Source: Nocardiopsis potens DSM 45234
Lineage (GTDB): Bacteria > Actinomycetota > Actinomycetes > Streptosporangiales > Streptosporangiaceae
Reading direction: 5' to 3'
NCBI RefSeq assembly: GCF_000341105.1
Contig: NZ_ANBB01000047.1
Coordinates: forward strand, 99,203-163,202
DNA length: 64,000 bases
The notes under the pieces were generated by a model that worked only from the letters and a program-made list of their open reading frames with translations, had not been told where the DNA came from and made no database searches. A program made the translations under genes and the position numbers. This document shows positions 1 to 8,647 of the stretch, piece by piece (positions within the stretch are counted from its first letter, which is position 1; the number at the start of each line of letters is the position of its first letter).

Positions 1-1
1 A

Positions 2-26
2 GGCCCGCACTCGCAGAGTGCGGGCC
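2..26. terminator. Intrinsic terminator hairpin at window edge
   Basis: An 11-bp perfect inverted repeat (GGCCCGCACTC / GAGTGCGGGCC) with a 3-nt loop is followed by TTTC. It probably ends a gene lying upstream of the window. Confidence 0.7.
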
Positions 27-214
27 TTTCCGCTTCTCCGGGGCCTCCGGGCCGGCGACCGCGCCCGAGCCGCACCCCGGGCCCGGTCGTCGGCCCCTCG
101 CCCCTCCAGTGGCCCTCTTCACACCCGTTCCGGGGCTCCGGGCGTCACGCCTCCGCCCGGCCGGGGTGTCTCTTCTGCGAAGAGCAGCACCCCACGGAGG
201 CGGAGGGAGCCCCC

Positions 215-682
215 ATGAGCACCGCAGCAGAGCACCGGCACGCACGCGTCGACGTCGCCGCCGAATTCGGCGAGATGTACCCCTCGGCGGCGGCCATCAG
301 CAAGCTGGTCGCCGAGGCGCTCGGCGAGCGCCTGACCGAACTGGTCTACCTGCGCGGTTCCTACCTGAACGGCTGCGCGTTCTGCATCGACATGCACACC
401 CGCTCCGCGCTCCGCGCGGGCCAGAGCGAGCAGAAGCTGTTCCTGGCCGCCGCCTGGCGGGAGGCCCGGGACCACTTCACCGAGGCCGAGCAGGCCGCGC
501 TGGAGCTCACCGACGAGGTCACCCGGCTGGGCGAGCACGGAGTGAGCGACGAGGTCTACGACCGGGCCGCCGCGCACTTCCCGCCGCGCGAGCTGGCCGC
601 ACTGATCACCGGGATCGCGGTGATCGCCTTCTTCAACCGGATCGCGGTCACCACGCACAAGCAGCCGCCGGTCCGCGGCTAG
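215..682 (+). CDS. AhpD-like carboxymuconolactone decarboxylase family protein
   Basis: A 155-residue all-helical protein of the AhpD/CMD superfamily, which reduces peroxides through a redox-active Cys pair. The motif NGCAFCIDMHT gives C54-x-x-C57 followed by H61, the family's catalytic arrangement, and the C-terminal helix AALITGIAVIAFFNRIAV is typical. A purine-rich GGAGGCGGAGGG Shine-Dalgarno precedes the ATG. It is monocistronic and convergent with the MerR gene at 803. The likely role is cytoplasmic peroxide or organic hydroperoxide detoxification. The substrate cannot be read from sequence, and no adjacent peroxiredoxin (ahpC) is present. Confidence 0.88.
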   Translation: MSTAAEHRHARVDVAAEFGEMYPSAAAISKLVAEALGERLTELVYLRGSYLNGCAFCIDMHTRSALRAGQSEQKLFLAAAWREARDHFTEAEQAALELTDEVTRLGEHGVSDEVYDRAAAHFPPRELAALITGIAVIAFFNRIAVTTHKQPPVRG

Positions 683-700
683 CCCACCGGAGGAGGGGGA

Positions 701-726
701 GGAGGGGCGGGGCCTCCCGCCCCTCC
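701..726. terminator. Bidirectional terminator hairpin
   Basis: GGAGGGGCGGG and CCCGCCCCTCC form an 11-bp perfect stem with a 4-nt loop (GCCT). It sits between the convergent AhpD-like gene and the MerR gene, so it may serve both. Confidence 0.6.
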
Positions 727-802
727 CCGCCGGCGGCGGTCCCGGCGCTGCGGGCCGCCGGAGCACTCCGATGCCCCCGCGGCGCCGGAATCCTCGCGGG
801 GA

Positions 803-1489
803 TCAGGCCCCGGGGGCGTCCGCGGCGGGGGAGGCGTCCCCGCTCCGCTCCTCCTCGCGGCGGGCCCGGCCGTGCAGGGTCCGGGCGGACACGTCCTCCT
901 GGGCCATCCGGCGCATCGAGGCGAACGCCCGCTCCATCAGGGTGCAGCAGACCGCCATGTACTCGACGGTCCGCTCCCGGGGCGCGTCCGGGTCGATGCC
1001 CGCGACGTCGAGCTCGGCGGCGGTGTGCGCCGCGGCGGCGTACCGGGCGAGCAGCGCGGGGTCGGGGGAGAAGCCGAGCCGCTCCATCGCCTCCAGGGCG
1101 CGGCCCAGGGCGCGCCGGTCCGGGGAGAAGGGCGAGACCCGCCAGTCCAGGCCGGCCAGGAGGCGCTCCACCCGCTCGGCCTCCGGGGCGTCGCCGGAGG
1201 CGTCCCCGGCCTCATCGGCGGCCAGGGTGTACTGCACCGTGCCGAGCAGGTCGTGCAGTTCCAGGCCGGTGTCGTCGACCGCGTCGAGCAGCCGGCGCAC
1301 CCGGGCCAGCGGGACGCCGGCGACCTCGGTGAGCGCGCGCACCAGCCGGAGCCGGCGCAGGTGCCCCTCGGAGTAGCGGGCCTGGGTGGCCGAGGTGGCC
1401 TCCCCCTTGGGGAGCAGCCCTTCGCGCAGGTAGAACTTGATCGTGGCGACCGGCACGCCGCTCCGCCTGCTCAGCTCCGAGATGCGCAC
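803..1489 (-). CDS. MerR family transcriptional regulator
   Basis: A 228-residue regulator. The N-terminal winged helix begins MRISELSRRSGVPVATIKFY with the family's LREGLLP wing, followed by a dimerisation helix (about residues 75-115). The effector half (about 120-228) is helical and lacks the Cys clusters of metal sensors, so a metal ligand is unlikely. The C-terminus is charged and low complexity. It stands alone on the minus strand, with its 3' end facing the AhpD-like gene. The target is unknown; autoregulation is usual for the family. Confidence 0.85.
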   Translation of the reverse strand: MRISELSRRSGVPVATIKFYLREGLLPKGEATSATQARYSEGHLRRLRLVRALTEVAGVPLARVRRLLDAVDDTGLELHDLLGTVQYTLAADEAGDASGDAPEAERVERLLAGLDWRVSPFSPDRRALGRALEAMERLGFSPDPALLARYAAAAHTAAELDVAGIDPDAPRERTVEYMAVCCTLMERAFASMRRMAQEDVSARTLHGRARREEERSGDASPAADAPGA

Positions 1490-1540
1490 GCCGCGGCCTC
1501 CTTCCCGGGGCGCCTCCGCGCCCCCGAGTGGAGAGTATCG

Positions 1541-2182
1541 CTATCCAATGTGCCGTGCGGCGAAGGCCTCCGCGTCGCCAGCCCCGGAGGCGCCGACCAT
1601 CGCGAGCAGCTGGCCCAGCAGCCAGTCGGCCAGTTCGGCGGCGGGCATCGGGCGCTCCTCGATCCAGATCAGCACGGCCGACTCGACCGCGGAGATCCAG
1701 CAGCGCATCGCCAGCCGCACCCGGGGCGAGGGCTCGCCGGCGCCGGAGCGCTCCGCCAGCAGGGCCAGCACTTGGCCGCGGACCTCGTCGATCAGCGCCT
1801 CGGTCCGCTCGGTGGCCACCTTCGAGCCGCCGCGCAGCAGCGCGGTGTAGGCGGGGGCGTACTCCTCGGCGAAGGCGATGAACGCGCGCAGCGCGGAGCG
1901 CACCTGCTCGGCCGGGGGCAGCTCCTCCGGCGGGGCCAGCCGCGGCGCGAGCTCGCCGATCGCGCTGCGCAGCGCGGCGGTGCGCAGCTCGTCCATGTCC
2001 GAGAAGTAGCGGTAGACCAGCGCCCGGGAGACGTCCGCGGCCGCGGCGACGTCCTCCGGGGAGACCCGCTCCGGCGAGCGCTCGGAGAACAGCCGGAGCG
2101 TGGTGCGGACCAGGTCCTCCCGCCGCCGGTCCGGGGACATCCTGCGCGGGCGCCGCGCCCCGCCCGCCGGTCCGCTCGCCAT
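1541..2182 (-). CDS. TetR/AcrR family transcriptional regulator
   Basis: A 213-residue TetR protein. The DNA-binding HTH lies at about residues 30-75 (RTTLRLFSERSPERVSPEDV ... SRALVYRYFSDMDEL), followed by a helical ligand-binding domain. The start chosen is the ATG at 2182, because GCGGGAGGG lies at Shine-Dalgarno distance upstream; an in-frame ATG 30 nt earlier has no such site. It lies 58 nt downstream of the alpha/beta hydrolase gene on the same strand, so the two are probably one operon, with the regulator likely controlling the hydrolase. The ligand is unknown. Confidence 0.88.
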   Translation of the reverse strand: MASGPAGGARRPRRMSPDRRREDLVRTTLRLFSERSPERVSPEDVAAAADVSRALVYRYFSDMDELRTAALRSAIGELAPRLAPPEELPPAEQVRSALRAFIAFAEEYAPAYTALLRGGSKVATERTEALIDEVRGQVLALLAERSGAGEPSPRVRLAMRCWISAVESAVLIWIEERPMPAAELADWLLGQLLAMVGASGAGDAEAFAARHIG

Positions 2183-2240
2183 TCGCCGCCCTCCCGCCGC
2201 TCCGCCGTGCACCGTCCAGTATCGGCGACCGGCGGCGGGG

Positions 2241-3164
2241 TCACCGCGGGCCGGCGGCGCCGAGCCCGCGGACGAAGGCGTGCACCCGCTCGGCCACCGC
2301 GCCCGGGCGGGACCGCGGCATCCAGTGGCCGCCCTCCACCGGCACCGCCCGGAAGTCCTCGGTCCAGCGGGCGGCCGCGGTCTGCGCGCCCTCGGTCATG
2401 AACACCTCGTCGGCGGGGAGCAGCACCTGGACCGGGACGGCGGTGCGCCGCTCGGCGGGGGCGCGCAGCCGGGGGCGGAAGTTCTCCCGGTACAGGCCGA
2501 GGCCGTTGATGTGGTCGCGGAGCGCGCGCCGGGGCGGCGGGGAGCCGGCCGGCGGGCGGCCGATCCGGTCCAGGGCGCCGAGCACCGCGCCGCCGATCCC
2601 GGTCAGCCAGGCCAGCTCGGGCAGGACCGGCAGGTGGAAGAAGGCGATGTAGCCGGAGCGCACCGCCTGGTCGGCGAAGGCGCGCAGGGCGCGTGGCGAG
2701 GGGCGCAGCCGGGAGCGCAGCCAGAGCGCCGCGTGGTCCAGGCAGGGGCCGGAGATCGAGGTGTAGGAGGCGAACGCCGGGGCGTGCCGCTCGTCGGTGA
2801 CCGCATGCCAGGCCGCGATCGACCCCCAGTCGTGCGCGAGCAGGTGCACCGGCCCGTCCGGAGAGGCGGTCCGGGCGACCCGGGCCATGTCGTCGGCGAG
2901 CCGGTCCAGCGCGTAGCCGGAGCGGTGCCGGGGCGCGGTGGAGGCGCCGGCGCCCCGGACGTCGTAGGCGACCACGTGGTAGCGGTCGGCCAGGCGGGCC
3001 GCGACGCCGTCCCAGACCGAGGAGTCGTCCGGGAAGCCGTGCACGCAGAGCAGGGTCGGCGCGGCCGGGTCCCCGTGCTCGCGCACCGCCAGGCGCAGCC
3101 CGTCCGCGGTGGCCGCGTACCGGAGGCGGGGGGCCGCGGCGTCGGCCGCACTCGTGTGAGACAT
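2241..3164 (-). CDS. Alpha/beta hydrolase, epoxide hydrolase-like
   Basis: A 307-residue alpha/beta-hydrolase. The oxyanion motif HGFP (residues 43-46) and nucleophile elbow HDWGS place an Asp at about residue 112, as in epoxide hydrolases and haloalkane dehalogenases rather than Ser esterases. A cap region spans about 145-225, and the catalytic His is in EGGHWMP near the C-terminus. It is first in a two-gene unit with the TetR regulator. A short AT-richer stretch just upstream (around 3165-3190) is the probable promoter/operator. Epoxide hydrolase activity is inferred from the Asp nucleophile; the substrate is unknown. Confidence 0.85.
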   Translation of the reverse strand: MSHTSAADAAAPRLRYAATADGLRLAVREHGDPAAPTLLCVHGFPDDSSVWDGVAARLADRYHVVAYDVRGAGASTAPRHRSGYALDRLADDMARVARTASPDGPVHLLAHDWGSIAAWHAVTDERHAPAFASYTSISGPCLDHAALWLRSRLRPSPRALRAFADQAVRSGYIAFFHLPVLPELAWLTGIGGAVLGALDRIGRPPAGSPPPRRALRDHINGLGLYRENFRPRLRAPAERRTAVPVQVLLPADEVFMTEGAQTAAARWTEDFRAVPVEGGHWMPRSRPGAVAERVHAFVRGLGAAGPR

Positions 3165-3258
3165 GGCGTCATGTTAAACAAGGTGTCAGTAAGGCGCCAG
3201 GGCCCGCGGAGCGGCCCTTCCCGGGGTACGGCGGGGCCGGGGCGGGCAGGAACCCGGC

Positions 3259-4407
3259 ATGCGACGACACGCCCGACCGCGCGCCGCGGCCGCCCTCCTC
3301 GGCGCGGCGCTGCTGCTCCCCGCCTGCTCCGGCGGGGCCGGAGAGGAGGCCGGGGGCGGTGGCGGCGCCGCCGGGCCGGGCGGTCCCGCCGAGCCGCCGC
3401 AGGCCACCGGCCGGCTGGTCCCGCCCGGCGAGCCGGAGACGGTCGCCGACGGCCTGGAGACGCCCTGGTCCATCGCGTTCCTGCCGGACGGCTCGGCGCT
3501 GGTCGGCGAGCGGGACACCGCCCGGGTGCTGCGGGTCTTCCCGGACGGCGGCACCGAGGACGTCGGCGAGGTGGACGGGGTCGCCCCCTCCGGCGAGGGC
3601 GGCCTGCTCGGCCTGGCGGTCTCCCCGGAGATGGGCGAGGACCTGGAGGGCGCGGTGTTCGCCTACTTCACCTCCGGCTCGGACAACCGGATCGTGCGGA
3701 TGGACTTCGACCCGGACCGCGGGCTGGGCGGGCAGGAGACCGTGCTGGACGGCATCCCCTCCGCCTCGTTCCACAACGGCGGCCGGATCGCGTTCGGCCC
3801 GGACGGGCACCTCTACGCGGGCACCGGCGACGCCGGCGACACCGGGAACGCCCGGGACCCCGACTCGCTCGGCGGCAAGATCCTGCGGATGACCCCGGAC
3901 GGCGACCCGGCCCCCGGCAACCCCGGCGGGACCGTGGTCTACAGCGGCGGGCACCGCAACGTGCAGGGCCTGGCCTGGGACGAGGACGGGGCGCTGCTGG
4001 CCACCGAGTTCGGCCAGGACACCTGGGACGAGGTCAACGTGATCGAGCCGGGCGGGGACCACGGCTGGCCGGAGACCGAGGGCACCGGCGGCGGCGAGGG
4101 GGCCGTCGACCCGGTGGTCACCTGGACCACCGATGAGGCCTCGCCGAGCGGCGCGGCGGTCGCCCAGGGGTCGCTGTGGGTCGCCGCGCTCCGCGGCGAG
4201 CGGCTGTGGCGGGTGCCGCTCACCGGCGACCCGGACGACCCGGTCGCCGAGCCGGAGGTGCTCTACCAGGGCGAGTACGGCCGGCTCCGCGCGGTGGCGG
4301 CCGCCCCCGGCGGCTCCGAGCTGTGGATCACCACCAGCAACCGGGACGGCCGCGGCGACCCCCGCGACGGCGACGACCGGATCCTCCGCGTCCCGCTGCG
4401 GGGGTAG
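3259..4407 (+). CDS. PQQ-dependent sugar dehydrogenase-like lipoprotein
   Basis: A 382-residue secreted lipoprotein. The signal peptide ends in lipobox LLPAC (Cys 23), followed by a Gly/Pro/Glu-rich linker to about residue 50. A six-bladed beta-propeller of the glucose/sorbosone dehydrogenase family follows. Diagnostic segments are ETPWSIAFLPDG, SFHNGGRIAFGPDGHLY (H172 region), GTGDAGDTGNA and GHRNVQGLAWD. It would oxidise aldose sugars outside the membrane using PQQ. No PQQ biosynthesis genes are nearby, and many actinobacterial members have untested substrates. It is divergent from the hydrolase gene and stands alone. Confidence 0.88.
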   Translation: MRRHARPRAAAALLGAALLLPACSGGAGEEAGGGGGAAGPGGPAEPPQATGRLVPPGEPETVADGLETPWSIAFLPDGSALVGERDTARVLRVFPDGGTEDVGEVDGVAPSGEGGLLGLAVSPEMGEDLEGAVFAYFTSGSDNRIVRMDFDPDRGLGGQETVLDGIPSASFHNGGRIAFGPDGHLYAGTGDAGDTGNARDPDSLGGKILRMTPDGDPAPGNPGGTVVYSGGHRNVQGLAWDEDGALLATEFGQDTWDEVNVIEPGGDHGWPETEGTGGGEGAVDPVVTWTTDEASPSGAAVAQGSLWVAALRGERLWRVPLTGDPDDPVAEPEVLYQGEYGRLRAVAAAPGGSELWITTSNRDGRGDPRDGDDRILRVPLRG

Positions 4408-4420
4408 CCGGTCGGCGTAG

Positions 4421-4451
4421 GAGAGAGCACCGTCCCGGCGCGGTGTCTCTC
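4421..4451. terminator. Terminator between convergent genes
   Basis: GAGAGAGCACCG pairs with CGGTGTCTCTC with one bulged base and an 8-nt loop, between the sugar dehydrogenase and the Uma2 gene. Confidence 0.5.
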
Positions 4452-4462
4452 GCTCCCGGAGG

Positions 4463-5017
4463 TCAGCCGATGGCGGAGGTCCGCAGCGGGCCGGTGAAGG
4501 GGGCCTGGAGGAGCAGGTCGTCGCCGGTGGTGACGTTCATCTGCTTGCGGTAGACGCCGTTCTCCGGCTCCTCGAAGAGGGTCCAGCGCCGGTTCTCGGT
4601 GTCGATCAGCAGGTAGGCGGGCACCTCGCCGCATGCGTAGCCGCGGGGCTTCTTGACCTGGTCCGTCTCCGCGTTGCTCGGCGAGGTGATCTCCACGGTG
4701 AGCAGGGCCTCCTGCGAGGGGAACTTCCAGATCTCCTCCGTGAGCAGGGAGGCCGGGAGGACGGCCAGATCCGGGATGTAGCGCTCACCGGTCGCCGGGA
4801 TGGCCAGGGTCACGTACTGGACGATCTCCCATTCGGCCGGCAACAGGCTGCGCAGCGCGTACTGGACCCGGGAGGCGAGCAGGGCGTGCGAACCGAGCGG
4901 AGTGGGGGACACGACGACCTTCCCTTCGATGATCTCCACCCGGTAGCCATCGGGGGCCTCGATCTGGTCGGCGAGGGTGCCGAGATCCTGCATCAGGCCC
5001 GTGACGGGCATCGCCAT
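4463..5017 (-). CDS. Uma2 family endonuclease (DUF820)
   Basis: A 184-residue protein of the Uma2/DUF820 family, which has a PD-(D/E)XK restriction-like fold. YIPDLAVL supplies D83, LLTVEITSPS supplies E109, and the following Lys pair with GYACGEVPAYLLID matches the family's conserved K...Y..GVpeYW-(I/L)VD block. An AGGAGGG-type Shine-Dalgarno precedes the ATG. These genes are abundant in actinobacteria and cyanobacteria; a nuclease role is predicted from fold and the biology is unclear. It stands alone, upstream and divergent from nothing obvious. Confidence 0.85.
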   Translation of the reverse strand: MAMPVTGLMQDLGTLADQIEAPDGYRVEIIEGKVVVSPTPLGSHALLASRVQYALRSLLPAEWEIVQYVTLAIPATGERYIPDLAVLPASLLTEEIWKFPSQEALLTVEITSPSNAETDQVKKPRGYACGEVPAYLLIDTENRRWTLFEEPENGVYRKQMNVTTGDDLLLQAPFTGPLRTSAIG

Positions 5018-5067
5018 TGCTCGCCCTCCTTCGTGGACCGCGGAATTCCACTATAGAGCGCGGGTGC

Positions 5068-5799
5068 TCACACCGCCTCGTGGTTGTGCAGGGCCTCGGT
5101 GATCTTCTCCGCGGCGGCCGTGACGGCCTTGGCGTGCAGCCGGCCGGGGGAGCGGGTCAGGCGCTCGATCGGACCGGAGACCGAGACCGCGGCGATCACC
5201 CGGCCGCCCGGTCCGGAGATGGGGGCCGACACCGAGGCGACCCCCTGCTCGCGCTCGCCGACGCTCTGCGCCCAGCGGCGCCGGCGGACCTGGGTGAGGC
5301 TCTGCGCGGTGAAGTGCGCGCCGCGCAGCGAGCGGCGGATCCGGTCGGTGTCCTCCCAGGCGAGCAGGACCTGGGCGGCCGAACCGGCGTTCATCGGCAG
5401 CTCGCTGCCGACCGGGACGGTGTCCCGCAGGCCGCTGGCCCGCTCGGCGGCGGCCACGCACACCCGGACGTCGCCCTGTCTCCGGTAGAGCTGGGCGCTC
5501 TCCCCGGTGAGGTCGCGCAGCTGGGCCAGGACCGGGGTGGCGGCGGCCAGCAGCCGGTCCTCGCCGGTGGCGATGGACAGTTCGCCCAGCCGCGGGCCGA
5601 GCACGAACCGCCCCTGGCTGTCCCGGGTGACCATGCGGTGCCGCTCCAGGGCGACGGCCAACCGGTGCGCGGTGGGGCGCGCCAGGCCGGTGATCTTGAC
5701 GAGCTGGGCCAGGGAGGCCGGGCCCGCTTCGAGGGCGTCCAGGACCGACATCGTCTTGTCCAGGACACCGACGCCGCTGGATGAGCTAGAGTTGTCCAT
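5068..5799 (-). CDS. ndgR: IclR family regulator (NdgR/LtbR-like) divergent from leuCD
   Basis: A 243-residue IclR regulator. The winged HTH (residues 12-75, [20 protein letters not shown] then [17 protein letters not shown]) is followed by the IclR effector domain ([17 protein letters not shown] ... [20 protein letters not shown]). The ATG at 5799 gives the MDN start typical of the NdgR/LtbR group; longer readings upstream are not conserved-looking. In Streptomyces and Corynebacterium this orthologue sits divergent from leuCD and controls leucine and other amino-acid biosynthesis. The same arrangement is seen here, so it probably regulates leuCD and itself. Confidence 0.88.
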   Translation of the reverse strand: MDNSSSSSGVGVLDKTMSVLDALEAGPASLAQLVKITGLARPTAHRLAVALERHRMVTRDSQGRFVLGPRLGELSIATGEDRLLAAATPVLAQLRDLTGESAQLYRRQGDVRVCVAAAERASGLRDTVPVGSELPMNAGSAAQVLLAWEDTDRIRRSLRGAHFTAQSLTQVRRRRWAQSVGEREQGVASVSAPISGPGGRVIAAVSVSGPIERLTRSPGRLHAKAVTAAAEKITEALHNHEAV

Positions 5800-5805
5800 G
5801 GCTTG

Positions 5806-5834
5806 ATATTGCCGTCTCGCTATTTGGAATGCAA
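5806..5834 (-). promoter_or_regulatory. Probable leaderless promoter of the IclR gene
   Basis: On the minus strand, TTGCAT (5834-5829) and CAATAT (5811-5806) are separated by exactly 17 bp. The predicted transcription start falls on or beside the ATG at 5799, and no Shine-Dalgarno precedes that ATG, so the mRNA is probably leaderless. The AT-rich stretch stands out from its surroundings. The operator controlling leuC probably overlaps it, but no clean palindrome was found. Confidence 0.45.
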
Positions 5835-5948
5835 GTCCGGGTCGACGCGCGTCTCCGCGCCGCGCGGGCGGGCACCGGGAGAGGCGGCGGGCCGCTCCAC
5901 AGGTCCATTCCGCACACGGTCCAGCGATACAACCGGGAGGCGTCGCAG

Positions 5949-7346
5949 ATGGCACGCACGATGGCCGAGAAGGTCTGGGAGGAGCACGTCGTCAGGCGTG
6001 CCGACGGGGAGCCCGACCTGCTCTACATCGACCTGCACCTCGTGCACGAGGTGACCAGCCCGCAGGCCTTCGAGGGCCTCCGGCTGGCCGGCCGGGGGGT
6101 GCGCCGCCCCGACCTGACGGTGGCCACCGAGGACCACAACGTGCCCACCGAGAACATCCTCGGCCCGATCGCGGACAAGGTCTCCCGCACCCAGATCGAG
6201 ACGCTGCGCAAGAACGCCGCCGAGTTCGGCGTCCGGCTGTTCCCGATGGGCGACATCGACCAGGGCATCGTGCACGTGGTGGGCCCGCAGATGGGGCTCA
6301 CCCAGCCGGGCATGACCATCGTCTGCGGCGACAGCCACACCAGCACCCACGGCGCCTTCGGCGCGCTGGCCTTCGGCATCGGCACCAGCCAGGTGGAGCA
6401 CGTGCTGGCCACCCAGACGCTGCCGATGACCCCGTTCAAGACCATGGCGGTCACGGTGAACGGCACGCTGAAGCCGGGGGTGACGGCCAAGGACATCATC
6501 CTGGCGGTGATCGCCGAGATCGGCACCGGCGGCGGGCAGGGCTACGTCATCGAGTACCGCGGCGAGGCGATCCGGGCGCTCTCCATGGAGGCCCGGATGA
6601 CCATCTGCAACATGTCGATCGAGGCGGGCGCCCGGGCCGGCATGATCGCCCCGGACCAGACCACCTTCGACTACATCGAGGGCCGCCCGCACGCCCCGGC
6701 CGGCGCGGACTTCGAGGCCGCGGTCGAGCACTGGAAGAGCCTGCGCAGCGACGAGGACGCCGTCTTCGACAAGGAGGTCGTGCTCGACGCCGACCGGCTG
6801 AGCCCCTTCGTCACCTGGGGCACCAACCCGGGCCAGGGCGTGCCGCTGGACGCCGAGGTGCCCGACCCCGCGGAGATGGCGGGCGCCGACGACCGCGCCG
6901 CGGCCGAGAAGGCGCTCTCCTACATGGACCTGCGGGCCGGCACCCGGATGCGGGACATCAGGGTGGACACCGTCTTCCTCGGCTCGTGCACCAACGGCCG
7001 GATCGAGGACCTGCGCGCCGCGGCCGAGGTGATCAAGGGCCGCAAGGTCGCCGACGGGGTGCGGATGCTGGTGGTCCCCGGCTCGATGCGGGTCAAGGAG
7101 CAGGCGAACGAGGAGGGCCTGGGCGAGGTCTTCAAGGCGGCCGGCGCCGAGTGGCGCGAGGCGGGCTGCTCGATGTGCCTGGGCATGAACCCCGACCAGC
7201 TCAAGCCGGGCGAGCGCAGCGCGTCCACGTCCAACCGCAACTTCGAGGGCCGGCAGGGCAAGGGGGGCCGCACCCACCTGGTCTCGCCGCTGGTGGCCGC
7301 GGCGACCGCGGTGCGCGGCACGCTGTCCTCGCCCGCGGACCTGTGA
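5949..7346 (+). CDS. leuC: 3-isopropylmalate dehydratase large subunit
   Basis: A 465-residue aconitase-family enzyme. With LeuD it isomerises 2-isopropylmalate to 3-isopropylmalate in leucine biosynthesis. The [4Fe-4S] ligands are visible as C347 (FLGSCTNGR) and C407/C410 ([10 protein letters not shown]). [16 protein letters not shown] and the C-terminal [20 protein letters not shown] are family signatures. GGGAGG lies 8 nt upstream of the ATG at 5949, which fixes the start. It is first in the leuC-leuD-small ORF group, divergent from the IclR regulator. Confidence 0.97.
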   Translation: MARTMAEKVWEEHVVRRADGEPDLLYIDLHLVHEVTSPQAFEGLRLAGRGVRRPDLTVATEDHNVPTENILGPIADKVSRTQIETLRKNAAEFGVRLFPMGDIDQGIVHVVGPQMGLTQPGMTIVCGDSHTSTHGAFGALAFGIGTSQVEHVLATQTLPMTPFKTMAVTVNGTLKPGVTAKDIILAVIAEIGTGGGQGYVIEYRGEAIRALSMEARMTICNMSIEAGARAGMIAPDQTTFDYIEGRPHAPAGADFEAAVEHWKSLRSDEDAVFDKEVVLDADRLSPFVTWGTNPGQGVPLDAEVPDPAEMAGADDRAAAEKALSYMDLRAGTRMRDIRVDTVFLGSCTNGRIEDLRAAAEVIKGRKVADGVRMLVVPGSMRVKEQANEEGLGEVFKAAGAEWREAGCSMCLGMNPDQLKPGERSASTSNRNFEGRQGKGGRTHLVSPLVAAATAVRGTLSSPADL

Positions 7347-7394
7347 CCGGGCGCCGCTGACGCCCCTGCGACGACGAACGGAGAAGGACGAGCC

Positions 7395-7985
7395 ATGGAG
7401 AAGTTCACCGTCCACACCGGGCGCGGCGCCCCGCTGCGCGCGAGCAACGTGGACACCGACCAGATCATCCCGGCCGTTTACCTCAAGCGGGTGGCGCGCA
7501 CCGGGTTCGAGGACGGGCTGTTCGCCGCCTGGCGGGCCAACGACCCCGACTTCGTGCTGAACCGGGAGGCATACCGGGGCTCCGACGTGCTGATCGCCGG
7601 GCCGGACTTCGGCACCGGCTCCTCCCGCGAGCACGCGGTGTGGGCGCTGCAGGACTACGGCTTCAAGGCCGTGCTCTCCCCGCGCTTCGCCGACATCTTC
7701 CGCGGCAACGCGCTCAAGGGCGGGCTGCTGGCGGTGGTGCTTCCGCAGCCGGTGATCGAGCGGCTGTGGGCGATCGTGGAGGCCGACCCGTCCGCGCCGG
7801 TCACCGTGGACCTGGTGGAGCGCGAGGTCCGGGCGCCCGGGCTGACCGAGCCGTTCGAGATCGACGACTACACTCGCTGGCGGCTGATGGAGGGGCTGGA
7901 CGACATCGCCCTGACCCTGCGTCACACCGACGACATCGACGCCTACGAGGAGACCCGGAGGTCATGGCTCCCGGTGACCAGGTAG
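7395..7985 (+). CDS. leuD: 3-isopropylmalate dehydratase small subunit
   Basis: A 196-residue swivel-domain subunit of isopropylmalate isomerase. [17 protein letters not shown] at the N-terminus and [20 protein letters not shown] (substrate loop) are diagnostic. GGAGAAGGA precedes the ATG. It lies 48 nt after leuC and partners its product. The last 22 nt overlap the next small gene in another frame. Confidence 0.97.
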   Translation: MEKFTVHTGRGAPLRASNVDTDQIIPAVYLKRVARTGFEDGLFAAWRANDPDFVLNREAYRGSDVLIAGPDFGTGSSREHAVWALQDYGFKAVLSPRFADIFRGNALKGGLLAVVLPQPVIERLWAIVEADPSAPVTVDLVEREVRAPGLTEPFEIDDYTRWRLMEGLDDIALTLRHTDDIDAYEETRRSWLPVTR

Positions 7986-8233
7986 ACCCCGGAACCCCCT
8001 CCGAGGGCGCGGAACCGCCGCCCGGAGCGGAATTTTACCTTGATTTGGCGAAGCGGCTGAAGGAGGCCCACCGGCTGGCCGAGTCGCTCCCGGAGGGTGT
8101 CCGGATTCCGGTTATTCGTAGGCTTTTGACTGTCACGGAAGCGGTCAAAAGGGATCCTGTTCGCGGTTCCGAGCGTCTCGACCGGATGCTGAAGGAGATC
8201 TCTTCGCAGGTCGATGAGTCCTCGACACGCTGA
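7964..8233 (+). CDS. Small conserved-position hypothetical protein overlapping leuD
   Basis: An 89-residue soluble, charged helical protein. Residues 23-88 ([20 protein letters not shown] ... [15 protein letters not shown]) look like amphipathic helices; no known domain is recognised. The ATG lies inside leuD, 22 nt before its stop, with GGAGG a few bases upstream, so translational coupling is likely. Codons from about 8030 to 8180 are much richer in A/T third positions (TTT, ATT, CGT, CTT, TTG) than the flanking genes. Its place between leuD and hup suggests a real gene of the housekeeping block. Confidence 0.65.
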   Translation: MAPGDQVDPGTPSEGAEPPPGAEFYLDLAKRLKEAHRLAESLPEGVRIPVIRRLLTVTEAVKRDPVRGSERLDRMLKEISSQVDESSTR

Positions 8234-8311
8234 AAACAGGGGCGTTTGTGTTTGTGCGGACCCCCTCCGGTCCCCTAATTTCGTGCGAGCAAGGGGGAAC
8301 CGGAGGAACCA

Positions 8312-8593
8312 ATGAACAAGCGTGACCTGATCGACGCGATCTCCGACCGGTTGGGGGACAAGAAGACCGCAACCGAGGCCGTCAACGCCGTGTTGGAGAC
8401 CATCCAGAAGACCGTCGCCGCCGGCGACAAGGTCGCCATCACCGGGTTCGGCGTGTTCGAGAAGGCCGAGCGCGCCGCCCGCACCGCCCGCAACCCCGCG
8501 ACCGGGGAGGCCATCCAGGTCCCCGCGAGCTTCGTCCCGAGGTTCCGGGCCGGGGCCGACTTCAAGGACCTGGTGAACGACAAGAAGAAGTAA
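8312..8593 (+). CDS. hup: HU family nucleoid DNA-binding protein
   Basis: A 93-residue HU-type histone-like protein without the long lysine/alanine tail of mycobacterial HupB, so it is the short HupA-like form. MNKRDLIDAISDRLGDKKTA and GFGVFEKAERAARTARNPAT (dimer core and DNA-binding arm with RNPATG) are diagnostic. GGGGGAACCGGAGG precedes the ATG. The 78-nt upstream gap contains an AT-richer stretch (TTTGTGTTTGTG, TAATTT) that probably holds its own promoter. The protein bends and compacts chromosomal DNA. Confidence 0.95.
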   Translation: MNKRDLIDAISDRLGDKKTATEAVNAVLETIQKTVAAGDKVAITGFGVFEKAERAARTARNPATGEAIQVPASFVPRFRAGADFKDLVNDKKK

Positions 8594-8606
8594 CCCGGCG
8601 CACCGC

Positions 8607-8640
8607 GGCGCCGCCCGGCCCGGAAGGGCCCGGCGGCGCC
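8607..8640. terminator. Strong terminator hairpin after hup
   Basis: GGCGCCGCCCGGCCC pairs with GGGCCCGGCGGCGCC with a single mismatch and a GGAA loop. It lies 13 nt after the hup stop and just before the convergent cofC end, so it may act on both strands. Confidence 0.7.
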
Positions 8641-8647
8641 GTGCCGT

